64,000 nt of DNA from Vibrio sp. Y2-5 (GCF_014596725.1 NZ_JACVEG010000011.1:1-64000), one strand, 5' to 3'. Shown: positions 41,950 to 49,996, counted from the first letter of the stretch. Made by a program: numbers and translations. The notes: generated from the letters alone by a model not told the origin.

Positions 41950-41977
41950 AAGTAGGGTCGGCGAATGTAAATTCAAG
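41950..41977 (-). promoter_or_regulatory. Candidate heat-shock (sigma-32) promoter of htpG
   Basis: On the minus strand CTTGAA (41972-41977) is followed after 14 bases by CCCTACTT (41950-41957), close to the sigma-32 pattern CTTGAA-N13/14-CCCCATNT. It faces away from toxR, whose own candidate promoter starts about 40 bases further right. Confidence 0.6.
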
Positions 41978-42015
41978 GTCAACAAGGTCAAAAAACACTG
42001 TTTTTTTTATTTTTA

Positions 42016-42043
42016 TTGATTATGCTTGGCACAGTTTTATATC
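42016..42043 (+). promoter_or_regulatory. Candidate toxR promoter
   Basis: TTGATT at 42016-42021 and TATATC at 42038-42043 are 16 bases apart. A second, overlapping option uses TTGGCA with GATAAA. Only about 40 bases separate it from the htpG heat-shock promoter. Confidence 0.4.
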
Positions 42044-42139
42044 AAGGAAGATAAATATTCATTGTGGTCTTAACTCCTCCTTAACTCCTTAGCATGGAAA
42101 CTATTCCCAGTTAGCCGTGATTTAAGACTCTAAAAATAA

Positions 42140-43060
42140 ATGAAGAAGATATCGATGACGGGCATAGGCAATAAATTCCTTCTCGGAGACAGATTTACTT
42201 TCGACTCAATCAGCAATTCGCTGATTGATAATGTTTTTGACGATGAACTCGTTCGTCTGGGCAGTAATGAAAGTCGAATACTCCTTCTATTCTGTCAACG
42301 TCCAAATGAAGTCGTTTCTCGTAACGAACTGTATGATTTTGTTTGGAGAGAACAAGGCTTTGAAGTAGATGATTCCAGCTTAACTCAAGCTATCTCGACC
42401 CTACGCAAGCAACTTAAAGATTCCACTAAGTCACCTCAGTTTGTGAAAACTGTGCCTAAACGTGGCTATCAGTTAATTTCAACAGTGACAGACATTTCTG
42501 AGTTTGAAGAAAATGCGCACTTAAACGAACCAGAAAATCTAGAGTGGGAAGAAAAAGACGTCCACAGCGATGTTTCTGAAGAAATTGCTCAGCTTGAGAT
42601 TGAACAATCCAGCAAAACAGACAGCAGTATCGCTCGCGATGAATTAGAGACAGTGGGTTCACAGCATCCGGTTTCGGCTAAGCGCCCTATTGACCTTGTT
42701 ACTAAGTTACTGTTCCTGTTCTCTGTGCTGCTACCTATTTTTGCAGTCATGTTCACCCATCCGACTCAATCAGAGTTCAGAAGGCTGGCGAGTTATCATG
42801 GCGTCGTGGTAGACACACCCAAAAATCATCCCGACCTAACGGAATGGCTACCTTCGATCGAGTTGTGTGTGAATCAATACATATCTGAGTATCAAGGTGA
42901 ATTTGCTCTAGAGAAAGTGATCGCAACAGGCGGTCATAACGATGTGCTGATCCTGAATTACATCCATAAACCGGAGTATTCATCAGCCAATATCACGTTA
43001 AAGATTGTGGCGAATCAAGATGAGATCAATAAAGTTTGCCAAAGAGGTGAATCATCATGA
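42140..43060 (+). CDS. toxR: Transmembrane transcriptional regulator ToxR
   Basis: A 306-residue bitopic activator. The OmpR-type winged helix covers about residues 10-115 (DDSSLTQAISTLRKQLKDS, VKTVPKRGYQL), followed by an acidic linker, one membrane helix (about 186-206) and a periplasmic domain with the two cysteines, Cys243 and Cys300, that can form a disulfide. In Vibrio it senses envelope conditions and bile and controls outer-membrane porins. The gene overlaps toxS by 4 bases. Sequence is clearly not the V. cholerae version: the linker and the short N-terminal extension differ. No cholera-toxin or TCP genes are present here. Confidence 0.96.
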   Translation: MKKISMTGIGNKFLLGDRFTFDSISNSLIDNVFDDELVRLGSNESRILLLFCQRPNEVVSRNELYDFVWREQGFEVDDSSLTQAISTLRKQLKDSTKSPQFVKTVPKRGYQLISTVTDISEFEENAHLNEPENLEWEEKDVHSDVSEEIAQLEIEQSSKTDSSIARDELETVGSQHPVSAKRPIDLVTKLLFLFSVLLPIFAVMFTHPTQSEFRRLASYHGVVVDTPKNHPDLTEWLPSIELCVNQYISEYQGEFALEKVIATGGHNDVLILNYIHKPEYSSANITLKIVANQDEINKVCQRGESS

Positions 43061-43572
43061 TCAGAAGAATTGCAATAATGATGAGCATCGTTTCAATTGC
43101 GTTGAGTAGTTGGCTCTATTGGGGAAGCGATTTAAAGCTCGAGCAGGAAATTTCTTCACGCGAGTGGCAATCAAAAACAGTCACCGTTATTGAAAACACG
43201 ACAACACATCAACAAATCGGTTCGCTGCGTCGCGTTGATATTTCTTCAAATGTAAAATATCTGCCGAACGGTACCTATGTGCGTGTTTCTAATGTGGTTT
43301 TACATTCTGAAAATGATGATGCTCAAAATATCATGAATATCTCAGAAACGGGCAAATGGGACGTCAGCGATAACTATTTACTCGTTTCTCCAACAAAGTT
43401 TAGAAATGTTTCACAAAGCCAAAGTCAAGAATTCACCCAACAAGAGCTTGAGTTGGTAACACAGTTTTTCAAAATGGAAGCGCAGCAAAGCCGACGTGTC
43501 GACATCGTCAATAACAAAACTTTACTGCTCACTAGCTTGAACCACGGTTCGACCGTACTGTTCAGCAACTAA
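43057..43572 (+). CDS. toxS: ToxS, periplasmic partner of ToxR
   Basis: A 171-residue protein with one N-terminal membrane helix (about residues 7-22) and a periplasmic domain that stabilises and activates ToxR. The start overlaps the toxR stop (ATGA). Family assignment rests on position, size and segments such as ASSWLYWGSDLKLE-like SSWLYWGSDLKLEQE near the N-terminus. Like other ToxS proteins it lacks DNA-binding motifs. A SelW-like gene follows 7 bases downstream and may be in the same transcript. Confidence 0.94.
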   Translation: MIRRIAIMMSIVSIALSSWLYWGSDLKLEQEISSREWQSKTVTVIENTTTHQQIGSLRRVDISSNVKYLPNGTYVRVSNVVLHSENDDAQNIMNISETGKWDVSDNYLLVSPTKFRNVSQSQSQEFTQQELELVTQFFKMEAQQSRRVDIVNNKTLLLTSLNHGSTVLFSN

Positions 43573-43579
43573 GGAACTT

Positions 43580-43858
43580 ATGGACAAAGCGAAAATTGAC
43601 ATCTTTTATTGTCGTCAATGTAACTGGATGCTGAGAGCGACTTGGATAAGCCAAGAATTGCTGCATACCTTCAGCGAAGAAATTGAAACCGTATCTCTCC
43701 ACCCAGATACCGGTGGAAGATATGAGATCTTCTGTAACGGTGTACAGATATGGGAGCGCAAGAAAGATGGCGGATTCCCCGAAGCAAAAGAACTGAAACA
43801 GCGCGTGAGAGATCTTATCGATCCAGAACGTGACCTTGGACACTCAGACAGAAAATAA
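43580..43858 (+). CDS. SelT/SelW/SelH-family thioredoxin-like protein, cysteine form
   Basis: A 92-residue small protein of the Rdx family. The redox motif near the start is YCRQC (CxxC), where eukaryotic SelW has CxxU; here an ordinary TGT codon is used. The family's GGRYEIFCNG and GFPEAKELKQRVRD segments are present. It is 7 bases after toxS and ends at a strong palindromic terminator, so it probably is the last gene of a toxR-toxS transcript. Its physiological role is unknown. Confidence 0.88.
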   Translation: MDKAKIDIFYCRQCNWMLRATWISQELLHTFSEEIETVSLHPDTGGRYEIFCNGVQIWERKKDGGFPEAKELKQRVRDLIDPERDLGHSDRK

Positions 43859-43890
43859 AAGAAGAGCTCAATTGAGCTCTTCTTTTATTT
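43857..43890. terminator. Bidirectional terminator after the SelW-like gene
   Basis: AAAAGAAGAGCTC and GAGCTCTTCTTTT form a perfect palindrome, followed by T-rich sequence; it can also serve the facing yfcE gene. Confidence 0.9.
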
Positions 43891-43907
43891 CAATATGTTG
43901 TGCATTT

Positions 43908-44459
43908 TCAAATGGTCGCTTTTGCAAGCATTTCGTCCCCATCGAGAGACTTAACTATAAGTTGGTTACCTTCCAAGAGACCATAGCTTGGCGCAAAGTC
44001 ATTTCTTGGGAATGTCACTGACCCTGGGTTGAGAAAGAAGCCTTTTCCCCACTCTTGAGCAGAGGGAATATGTGTGTGTCCGTGAACCAGAATGTCACGA
44101 GGTCCCATCGCAGGGCAGTTTTGTTGATTGTAAAGATGACCATGGGTCAGAAACATTCTTTGTCCCGATTCAAGCACCACCCATGCATAGTCAGACATCA
44201 TTGGAAAGGTCAACAACATCTGGTCAACTTCACTATCACAGTTGCCTCGTACCGCTACTATTTTATTCGCATAGTGATTAAGTTGCTCCGCAACTGCGGC
44301 CGGGTTGTAGCCCTCAGGTATAGGATTTCGTGGCCCATGATTTAGAAGGTCACCTAGCAAAACGAGAGTTGTCGCCTCTGATTGTTCAAACAAAGACAAG
44401 ACTTTTTCGGTTGCAGGGAGCGAGCCGTGCAAATCAGAAGCAATAAACAGTTTCATCAT
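43908..44459 (-). CDS. yfcE: YfcE-type metallophosphodiesterase
   Basis: A 183-residue calcineurin-like phosphoesterase. Metal-binding motifs in order: ASDLHGS, LGDLLNHGPRN, RGNCDSE, THGH and GHTH. E. coli YfcE hydrolyses model phosphodiesters; its natural substrate is unknown. The frame opens to 44480, but two adjacent ATGs at 44459 and 44456 fit the family start; GAGG lies just before, better spaced for 44456. It stands downstream of the DUF1538 operon on the same strand, 42 bases beyond its last stop. Confidence 0.9.
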   Translation of the reverse strand: MMKLFIASDLHGSLPATEKVLSLFEQSEATTLVLLGDLLNHGPRNPIPEGYNPAAVAEQLNHYANKIVAVRGNCDSEVDQMLLTFPMMSDYAWVVLESGQRMFLTHGHLYNQQNCPAMGPRDILVHGHTHIPSAQEWGKGFFLNPGSVTFPRNDFAPSYGLLEGNQLIVKSLDGDEMLAKATI

Positions 44460-44501
44460 AAACCTCATAGCAAAAACCACATGAGTTTAATGGTTTATTA
44501 C

Positions 44502-44909
44502 CTAGTCGTCATCTCTTACCATACCGTTTACCACAATATTGTTATAACTCACCATGCCAATGACCTTACCGCAATCAATGACTGGCGCACGGCTTATGCC
44601 AAAGCGTTCAAATAGACGAGCGCAGTATTTGACGTTCATATCTGGTGGAACAGATAACGCTGGCTTGGTCATAATTTCATAAATATTGGTTCGTTTTGGC
44701 GATCGATTCTTTGCCAAAACTTTTTTTGCGATGTCATTCATCAACACTATTCCGTATTCATCGTCTTCATGCCGTTTATCGACGATCAGTGCTTTCACCT
44801 GATGTTTTTTGGCAAGGCATATACCTTCATACACCGTAGTTAACCCATCAACCATCACGTAGGTGCCAGCCATGACATCTCTTACACGAACTTTATCTTC
44901 TCGATTCAT
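44502..44909 (-). CDS. Tandem CBS-domain protein in the DUF1538 operon
   Basis: A 135-residue protein made only of a CBS pair. The first repeat covers about residues 8-70 (VRDVMAGTYVMVDGLT) and the second about 75-130 (IMTKPALSVPPDMNV, FGISRAPVIDCGKVIGMVS). CBS pairs bind adenosine nucleotides and often regulate transporters and enzymes. Its ATG overlaps the stop of the PII-like gene (44906-44909) and is preceded by GGAGG. It is last of four overlapping genes. A role as an energy-state or adenylate sensor for the membrane pair is inference. Confidence 0.88.
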   Translation of the reverse strand: MNREDKVRVRDVMAGTYVMVDGLTTVYEGICLAKKHQVKALIVDKRHEDDEYGIVLMNDIAKKVLAKNRSPKRTNIYEIMTKPALSVPPDMNVKYCARLFERFGISRAPVIDCGKVIGMVSYNNIVVNGMVRDDD

Positions 44910-45256
44910 AGATTGTCCTCCACCACTTTTGTTAACCGTTCAACCTGATGCGCTACACCTACGGCATCTTCTATATCAATCTGAATGGCAATTCCCTGCC
45001 CTGAAGTGGCATCAAATTCACCCACTTCATTAATAGTTTCGAGGATATGTCGAGATAAATGCTCTTCAACCACTAACAAGATAACGTCTTTTTGTACTTC
45101 TAAAGTCAAACCAAAAAACGTTCGCTTCTTATTTAAACCTTCACCTCGAGCATTGTTAATCACCGTAGCACCCGTTGCCCCAGCTTCTCTTGCGGCATCA
45201 AGCACTAAGTCCGTTTTTGCATCTTCGACAAACGCCAGAATTAACTTAAACCGCAT
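44906..45256 (-). CDS. PII-like signalling protein in the DUF1538 operon
   Basis: A 116-residue protein with the PII order of elements: [12 protein letters not shown], then GATGATVINNARGEG leading into a T-loop region, then DATSGQGIAIQIDIEDAVG. The T loop lacks the uridylylated tyrosine context of GlnB/GlnK, so it is a non-canonical PII. The frame opens to 45325; the ATG at 45256 with AAAGGAGAAAG upstream is clearly better. It overlaps the preceding membrane gene by 11 bases and the CBS gene by 4. PII-like proteins generally bind nucleotides and attach to transporters; here the likely partner is the DUF1538 pair. Confidence 0.85.
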   Translation of the reverse strand: MRFKLILAFVEDAKTDLVLDAAREAGATGATVINNARGEGLNKKRTFFGLTLEVQKDVILLVVEEHLSRHILETINEVGEFDATSGQGIAIQIDIEDAVGVAHQVERLTKVVEDNL

Positions 45257-46055
45257 TGTCTTTCTCCTTTCTAGTTGCATCTTTGCACTCAGATTTACGA
45301 TTAAGCCACTGAGTAATTTGTGCATACCCCATTACCGAAATAATAGGAAATAAGCTGGCAAACGCGATAAGCCCAAAACCATCGATCATCGGATTTCGTC
45401 CGGGGACGGTAGAAGCCAGTCCAAGTCCCAATGCAGCCACAATCGGGACAGTCACTGTGGAGGTCGTAACACCACCAGAGTCATAAGCTAAAGGAGTAAT
45501 CAGTTGTGGTGCAAAGAAGGTCTGAATAACAACCACAACATATCCGGCAATAATGTAGTAATGAATTGGGTCTCCGACCACAATCCGATAGCAACCCAGA
45601 GTAATGCCCACAGCGACCCCCAAAGCAACAGCCATTCTCAAACCATTAACTGATATAGCACCACCTGATACCTGATTTGCTTTTATAGCAACCGCTATCA
45701 GCGAAGGTTCCGCGATTGTGGTACTAAATCCAATACTGAAAGCAAACAGATAGACCCAGTAGTAATCGACCCATTGCAACTTCTCGCCAATACTCAACCT
45801 ATATTCAGTCAATAAATCGGGAGAAGTTAATTGCATCGCCATCGTCTTTCCCAAAGGAAACAACGCAAACTCCAATCCAAGTAAAAATAGCGTGAGCCCC
45901 AAAATTACATAGGCGAATCCGCCCAAAACTCTCATCGGATTTACGATTGGCTTGCGCAAAACCACAAATTGGAAGCCAGCAATGATTACCGCGATAGGAA
46001 AAACATCCTGAAGAGTAGAGACAAGTGTGGAATAGAAAGTGCCAAGTGAAATCAT
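45246..46055 (-). CDS. DUF1538 membrane protein, second of a pair (UmpB-like)
   Basis: A 269-residue membrane protein with about seven hydrophobic helices. Conserved DUF1538 segments seen are [37 protein letters not shown] and [18 protein letters not shown]. It ends in a charged tail ([14 protein letters not shown]). From memory, a DUF1538 pair in a Halomonas species was reported as a two-component Na+(Li+,K+)/H+ antiporter named UmpAB; homology to that pair is inferred, and I cannot say which partner this is. The start overlaps the first partner's stop by 4 bases (ATGA). Confidence 0.85.
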   Translation of the reverse strand: MISLGTFYSTLVSTLQDVFPIAVIIAGFQFVVLRKPIVNPMRVLGGFAYVILGLTLFLLGLEFALFPLGKTMAMQLTSPDLLTEYRLSIGEKLQWVDYYWVYLFAFSIGFSTTIAEPSLIAVAIKANQVSGGAISVNGLRMAVALGVAVGITLGCYRIVVGDPIHYYIIAGYVVVVIQTFFAPQLITPLAYDSGGVTTSTVTVPIVAALGLGLASTVPGRNPMIDGFGLIAFASLFPIISVMGYAQITQWLNRKSECKDATRKEKDNAV

Positions 46056-46786
46056 GTCATCACCATGCCAAATACCATGACAAAAATCATCGGCAATAGA
46101 GAGGCAAACGCGATAAGACCAAATCCATCAAGCATCGGATTTCTACCTTTAATGGCTGAAGCTAGACCAATACCCAGAGCGGTTACTAAAGGAACTGTGA
46201 TGGTTGATGTTGTGACACCACCAGAATCATAGGCAACACCGATAATGCTTGGCGGTGCAAAAGCCGTCATTACCACAACACCTATATAGCCTATGGCTAT
46301 CATGTAATGAATCGGCCAACCTTTAACGATACGAATTACACCTATCACGATGGCCATACCTACGGATAGAGCAACCGTGAGCCTAAGCCCGTTAGCGTAA
46401 CTTTCCATCTCTTGCTCAGAATGCGTAATCATCCCACCTTCAGCAGCCACTTTAGCGGCTTCTGCCGCAATAGAGGTGAGAGCCGGCTCAGCTATCGTCG
46501 TTCCGAAACCTAGGCAGAATGCAAAAGCCAATAACCAAAATGCACTCCCTTTGCGTGCAAAAGCTTGGGCCATGGATTCCCCTATCGGGAACAGCCCCAT
46601 TTCTAAACCAAATATAAAAAAAGTAAGCCCCAAAACGACAAGGACTAATCCAAATAAAACACTTAAAAAATTAGGTAGAACATCTTGTAAGACAAACAAT
46701 TGAAAAAAGGCTATAACCATTACAATGGGCATCAAGTCTCGCATGCTCGCTAACATAGCTTTAAACAGTGCCGTCAATCCTGACAT
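46052..46786 (-). CDS. DUF1538 membrane protein, first of a pair (UmpA-like)
   Basis: A 244-residue membrane protein with about seven helices, sharing with its neighbour [38 protein letters not shown] and [17 protein letters not shown]. The two are paralogues and probably form a heteromer. The frame opens to 46819; the ATG at 46786 is preferred because GGGGAAGT directly precedes it. First gene of the four-gene overlapping run. Transport of sodium, potassium or protons is suggested by the reported Halomonas pair, not shown by this sequence. Confidence 0.85.
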   Translation of the reverse strand: MSGLTALFKAMLASMRDLMPIVMVIAFFQLFVLQDVLPNFLSVLFGLVLVVLGLTFFIFGLEMGLFPIGESMAQAFARKGSAFWLLAFAFCLGFGTTIAEPALTSIAAEAAKVAAEGGMITHSEQEMESYANGLRLTVALSVGMAIVIGVIRIVKGWPIHYMIAIGYIGVVVMTAFAPPSIIGVAYDSGGVTTSTITVPLVTALGIGLASAIKGRNPMLDGFGLIAFASLLPMIFVMVFGMVMT

Positions 46787-46991
46787 ACTTCCCCCATAAC
46801 GATTGTTATGAATCATCATGGCAAAACTACCCTAAAGTTGGTGTGACCTAGGTACAGGGCTGAGCAAAAAATTATCACAAGTAAAAACAGCGTATTGGAA
46901 GTTCCCACTGAATCTCGTACTCTGATAACAACAGCTGTGCTGCGAATGAGCTTGCAGATACTGCCTATACTTAGGTAGCAAAGGAGAGGCT

Positions 46992-47906
46992 ATGAATATA
47001 CTTATCACTGGCGGAACTGGTTTTATCGGACGTGAATTGTTAAAGCTGCTGATGACCGAGCAAGTAACTGTATTAACACGCAACACAGAAAATGCTAAGC
47101 ATCAGTTAAGCCATATTCGTAGTGGTAATCTCAACTTCATTAACTCTTTACTTGATTTACAAGACCTCAATCACTTCGATGCCGTAATTAACTTGGCAGG
47201 AGAACCGATTGCAAATAAGCGCTGGAGTCGAAAGCAAAAATCGCGCATATGTCGCAGTCGCTGGGACATTACTGAGCAGTTGGTATCACTGATTCATGCC
47301 AGCACTAAACCACCTGCAGTCTTGATCAGTGGCTCCGCAGTCGGTTATTACGGGGATCAACAATCTCATCCTTTTGACGAAAGTCTGCATGTGCATCATC
47401 AAAGTTTTTCCCATCAAGTGTGTGACACATGGGAACAAATCGCGTTGAGAGCTCAATCAGACAGAACCAGAGTGTGCTTGCTTAGAACAGGAGTCGTGCT
47501 GTCTCCCGCAGGAGGCGCACTACAGAAAATGCTTCCGCCGTATAAGTTAGGATTAGGTGGGCCAATTGGCTCAGGACAGCAATATATCCCTTGGATACAC
47601 ATGACTGACATGGTGCAGGCTATTATGTTCCTGTTGACGACAGAGCACGCACAAGGCGCATTTAATCTAAGCGCTCCCCACCCCGCAACCAATGCTCTAT
47701 TCAGTAGAAGCCTTGCCTCTGCGATTAAACGCCCGCACTTTTTGTTGACACCGAAGTGGGCAATAAAATTGGTCATGGGTGAAGCATCTGAACTGTTGCT
47801 TGATAGCATGCGCGCTAAGCCCAAAAAACTGACTGAGTTAGGCTTCCAGTTCCAGTTTTCCCATATCGAGCCTGCATTAAAAAACCTACTTCAATTCGCC
47901 AATTAG
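46992..47906 (+). CDS. yfcH: TIGR01777-family NAD(P)-binding epimerase-like protein
   Basis: A 304-residue extended-SDR protein. The Rossmann motif is ITGGTGFIGREL, followed by NLAGEPIANKRW and SGSAVGYYG. A C-terminal DUF1731 segment has the expected KPKKLTELGFQF-type ending. The substrate of E. coli YfcH is unknown. CAAAGGAGAGGCT precedes the ATG. An SDR gene follows 18 bases later. Confidence 0.9.
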   Translation: MNILITGGTGFIGRELLKLLMTEQVTVLTRNTENAKHQLSHIRSGNLNFINSLLDLQDLNHFDAVINLAGEPIANKRWSRKQKSRICRSRWDITEQLVSLIHASTKPPAVLISGSAVGYYGDQQSHPFDESLHVHHQSFSHQVCDTWEQIALRAQSDRTRVCLLRTGVVLSPAGGALQKMLPPYKLGLGGPIGSGQQYIPWIHMTDMVQAIMFLLTTEHAQGAFNLSAPHPATNALFSRSLASAIKRPHFLLTPKWAIKLVMGEASELLLDSMRAKPKKLTELGFQFQFSHIEPALKNLLQFAN

Positions 47907-47924
47907 TTTTATTTAGGAAAATTC

Positions 47925-48752
47925 ATGACGCATTCAATATTAATCACAGGTTGCTCTTCAGGCATCGGTTATATGGCAGCTCACGCTTTACATAAAAGAG
48001 GGTATCAAGTGATTGCGTCTTGCAGAAAACAAGAAGATGTACAAAGGCTCAGCGATGAAGGATTAACCTGCATCCAACTCGATCTGGCTGATGAAGAGAG
48101 TATTAAACGAGGTATTGAACAAGCGCTAGAACTTTCAAACCATCAGCTTTCAGCTCTATTTAACAATGGCGCTTATGGCCAACCGGGAGCAATAGAGGAT
48201 TTACCAACACAAGCGTTACGTCAGCAGTTAGAAACCAATCTATTCGGTTGGCATACACTCACAACGTCTCTGCTCCCTCATTTTCGTCGACTCGGGTATG
48301 GGCGAATTGTGCAAAACAGCTCTATCTTAGGCTTTGCCGCTATGAAATACAGAGGCGCTTACAATACCTCGAAGTTTGCGTTAGAAGGTTGGACAGATAC
48401 TCTTCGTCTCGAACTGAGACATAGCAACATAAAAATTAGCATTATTGAGCCCGGACCAATAGAAACTGAATTTAGAGCAAATGCATTACAAGCGTTTAAA
48501 CAATGGATAAACGTAGGAGAGAGTGTCCATAAATCTGAATATGAAACTCAGTTGGCTCGATTAGCTAAAGAGACTTCCAACAATCGTTTCGTACTGCCAC
48601 CTGAAGCCTGCTTGGCACCTTTAATCCATGCATTAGAATCTGCCAAGCCCAAATTGCGTTATAGGGTAACAACACCGACAAAAGTTGCCGCAATTTTAAA
48701 ACGAGTGCTACCCGGAGCTATGCTGGATAAACTGCTCTACAAAGCGGCGTAA
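47925..48752 (+). CDS. Short-chain dehydrogenase/reductase
   Basis: A 275-residue classical SDR. The cofactor motif is TGCSSGIGYMAA, the NNGAYGQPG segment follows, and the catalytic Ser, Tyr and Lys are found in QNSSIL and the YNTSK stretch. After PGPIETEF there is a longer C-terminal helix region. An Arg-rich segment after the first strand (ASCRKQ) suggests NADP(H) preference. Substrate unknown. It is probably cotranscribed with yfcH. Confidence 0.9.
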   Translation: MTHSILITGCSSGIGYMAAHALHKRGYQVIASCRKQEDVQRLSDEGLTCIQLDLADEESIKRGIEQALELSNHQLSALFNNGAYGQPGAIEDLPTQALRQQLETNLFGWHTLTTSLLPHFRRLGYGRIVQNSSILGFAAMKYRGAYNTSKFALEGWTDTLRLELRHSNIKISIIEPGPIETEFRANALQAFKQWINVGESVHKSEYETQLARLAKETSNNRFVLPPEACLAPLIHALESAKPKLRYRVTTPTKVAAILKRVLPGAMLDKLLYKAA

Positions 48753-48873
48753 AGTTAATCAAAAAATATTTCTCTTAAAAATAGAATTGTCATTTATTCG
48801 CAACATTTCCCATTAATACTGCGCAGATATTAAGCAAGTTATTTGTATTGTGTAAGGTGTGTTGAGTTCATCT

Positions 48874-48939
48874 ATGACTTTAAACCAGTGTAATTGGCTT
48901 GGTATTTGTATTGCACTCATTTTAATTGTGACGCTCTAA
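48874..48939 (+). CDS. Candidate 21-residue single-helix membrane peptide
   Basis: The frame reads MTLNQCNWLGICIALILIVTL and stops. The last 13 residues form one hydrophobic helix. A strong terminator sits 16 bases after the stop and the region is otherwise unexplained, so a short transcript ends here. The Shine-Dalgarno is weak (TTGAG 9 bases upstream, AAGG further away). It could instead be a small RNA gene or the 3' end of the SDR transcript. Confidence 0.35.
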   Translation: MTLNQCNWLGICIALILIVTL

Positions 48940-48955
48940 TACCCTGCTCTATCAA

Positions 48956-48988
48956 CAAAAAATGCCACCACTCGGTGGCATTTTTTGT
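48956..48988 (+). terminator. Terminator before cnoX
   Basis: AAAAAATGCCACC-ACTC-GGTGGCATTTTTT, a perfect stem with U runs on both sides. Confidence 0.92.
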
Positions 48989-49093
48989 CTCGCGATTCTT
49001 GTAAACAACCTACAATTTATGGCTTGAATTTCTTCATTGCGCCCCCATGTAAAGTGAATACTACAAGTGCTCAAAATTCAGGAGCGAAAAGGA

Positions 49094-49954
49094 ATGTCCA
49101 TGCAGTCACCATTTATCGTTGACGTCAATCAACAGAACTTTCATCAGGTACTCGAAAGTTCAGCATCTACTCCAATCCTATTTTACTTTTGGGCGCCAAT
49201 AAGCCAAGAAAGCGCGCAGATGATTCCAGCACTTCAACAGCTAACTCAGCAATACAATGGTGTATTCACACTCGCAATGCTGAACTGCCAGGATGAACAA
49301 GCGATTGCCGCCCAGTTTGGTGTTCAGTCGCTACCGACTATCGCTTTGTTCATCAATGGTCAGCCTGTTGATGGAATAGGTGGACCTCAGCCAATAGAAG
49401 CCGTGAAAGAAATGCTTAACCGTCATTTACCGAGCCAAGACGAAATGACGCTGAATCAAGCAATAGAACTAGTGCAAGCACAACAACACCAGCAAGCACT
49501 GCCTCTACTTCTTTCACTACCGGAAGAGCTAAAAAGTAAAGGTGATGTAAAACTTGCTCTTGCTGATTGTTTTATTGAATCAGGTCAGATAGATGCGGCA
49601 AAAGCTGAGCTGGAATTCATCCCGCTTGAGTATCAAGACGGCTACTACAAAAGCTTAATGGCGAAGTTAGAACTGCATGATCAAGCGTCTAACAGTCCAG
49701 AAATTCAAGCATTAGAGGCAGCTTTATCAGATAACCCTGAAGATGCAAAAATAGCAGTGGAACTGGCTACTCAATATCATCAAGTTAAACGAGATGAAGA
49801 TGCTCTAGAACTATTGTGGCGATTCCTAAAATCGGATTTAAACGCCTTAGATGGAGAGATGAAAAAGACATTTATGGACATACTCAGCGCTATAGGCCAA
49901 GGCAATGGTATCGCAAGCAAGTATCGCCGCCAGTTATACTCTCTTCTTTACTAA
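49094..49954 (+). CDS. cnoX: CnoX (YbbN)-type chaperedoxin
   Basis: A 286-residue protein with an N-terminal thioredoxin fold (about residues 1-110) and C-terminal TPR-like repeats (about 115-280). E. coli CnoX holds hypochlorite-damaged proteins and passes them to GroEL or DnaK. The active-site region here reads FWAPISQES: neither cysteine of a CxxC motif is kept, and the single Cys of the E. coli SxxC site is also missing. A different cysteine occurs later, in LNCQDEQ. The ATG at 49094 has AGGAG 9 bases upstream; an earlier ATG at 49067 is less likely. qmcA and nfeD follow, as in E. coli. Confidence 0.9.
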   Translation: MSMQSPFIVDVNQQNFHQVLESSASTPILFYFWAPISQESAQMIPALQQLTQQYNGVFTLAMLNCQDEQAIAAQFGVQSLPTIALFINGQPVDGIGGPQPIEAVKEMLNRHLPSQDEMTLNQAIELVQAQQHQQALPLLLSLPEELKSKGDVKLALADCFIESGQIDAAKAELEFIPLEYQDGYYKSLMAKLELHDQASNSPEIQALEAALSDNPEDAKIAVELATQYHQVKRDEDALELLWRFLKSDLNALDGEMKKTFMDILSAIGQGNGIASKYRRQLYSLLY

Positions 49955-49969
49955 GCAGCACTATAAATA

Positions 49970-49996
49970 GGCAGGTTAATAAGACCTGCCTTTTTT
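49970..49996 (+). terminator. Terminator of cnoX
   Basis: GGCAGGT-TAATAAG-ACCTGCC followed by six Ts. Confidence 0.9.

Larger units (their letters stand above)
48753..49093. other. Intergenic region between the SDR gene and cnoX
   Basis: This 341-base region contains a candidate 21-codon membrane-peptide gene (48874-48939) and a strong terminator (48956-48988). The remainder, with a string of AT-rich sequence before the peptide, could hold a separate promoter. Confidence 0.5.

Noticed and set aside
42140-43572. Virulence island around toxRS
   Set aside because: Flanking genes are core functions (htpG, adk, SelW-like, yfcE). No toxin, pilus, integrase or repeat boundary is present; toxRS is ancestral in Vibrio.
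43580-43858. Selenocysteine in the SelW-like gene
   Set aside because: The redox motif uses TGT codons at both positions, with no in-frame TGA and no need for recoding.
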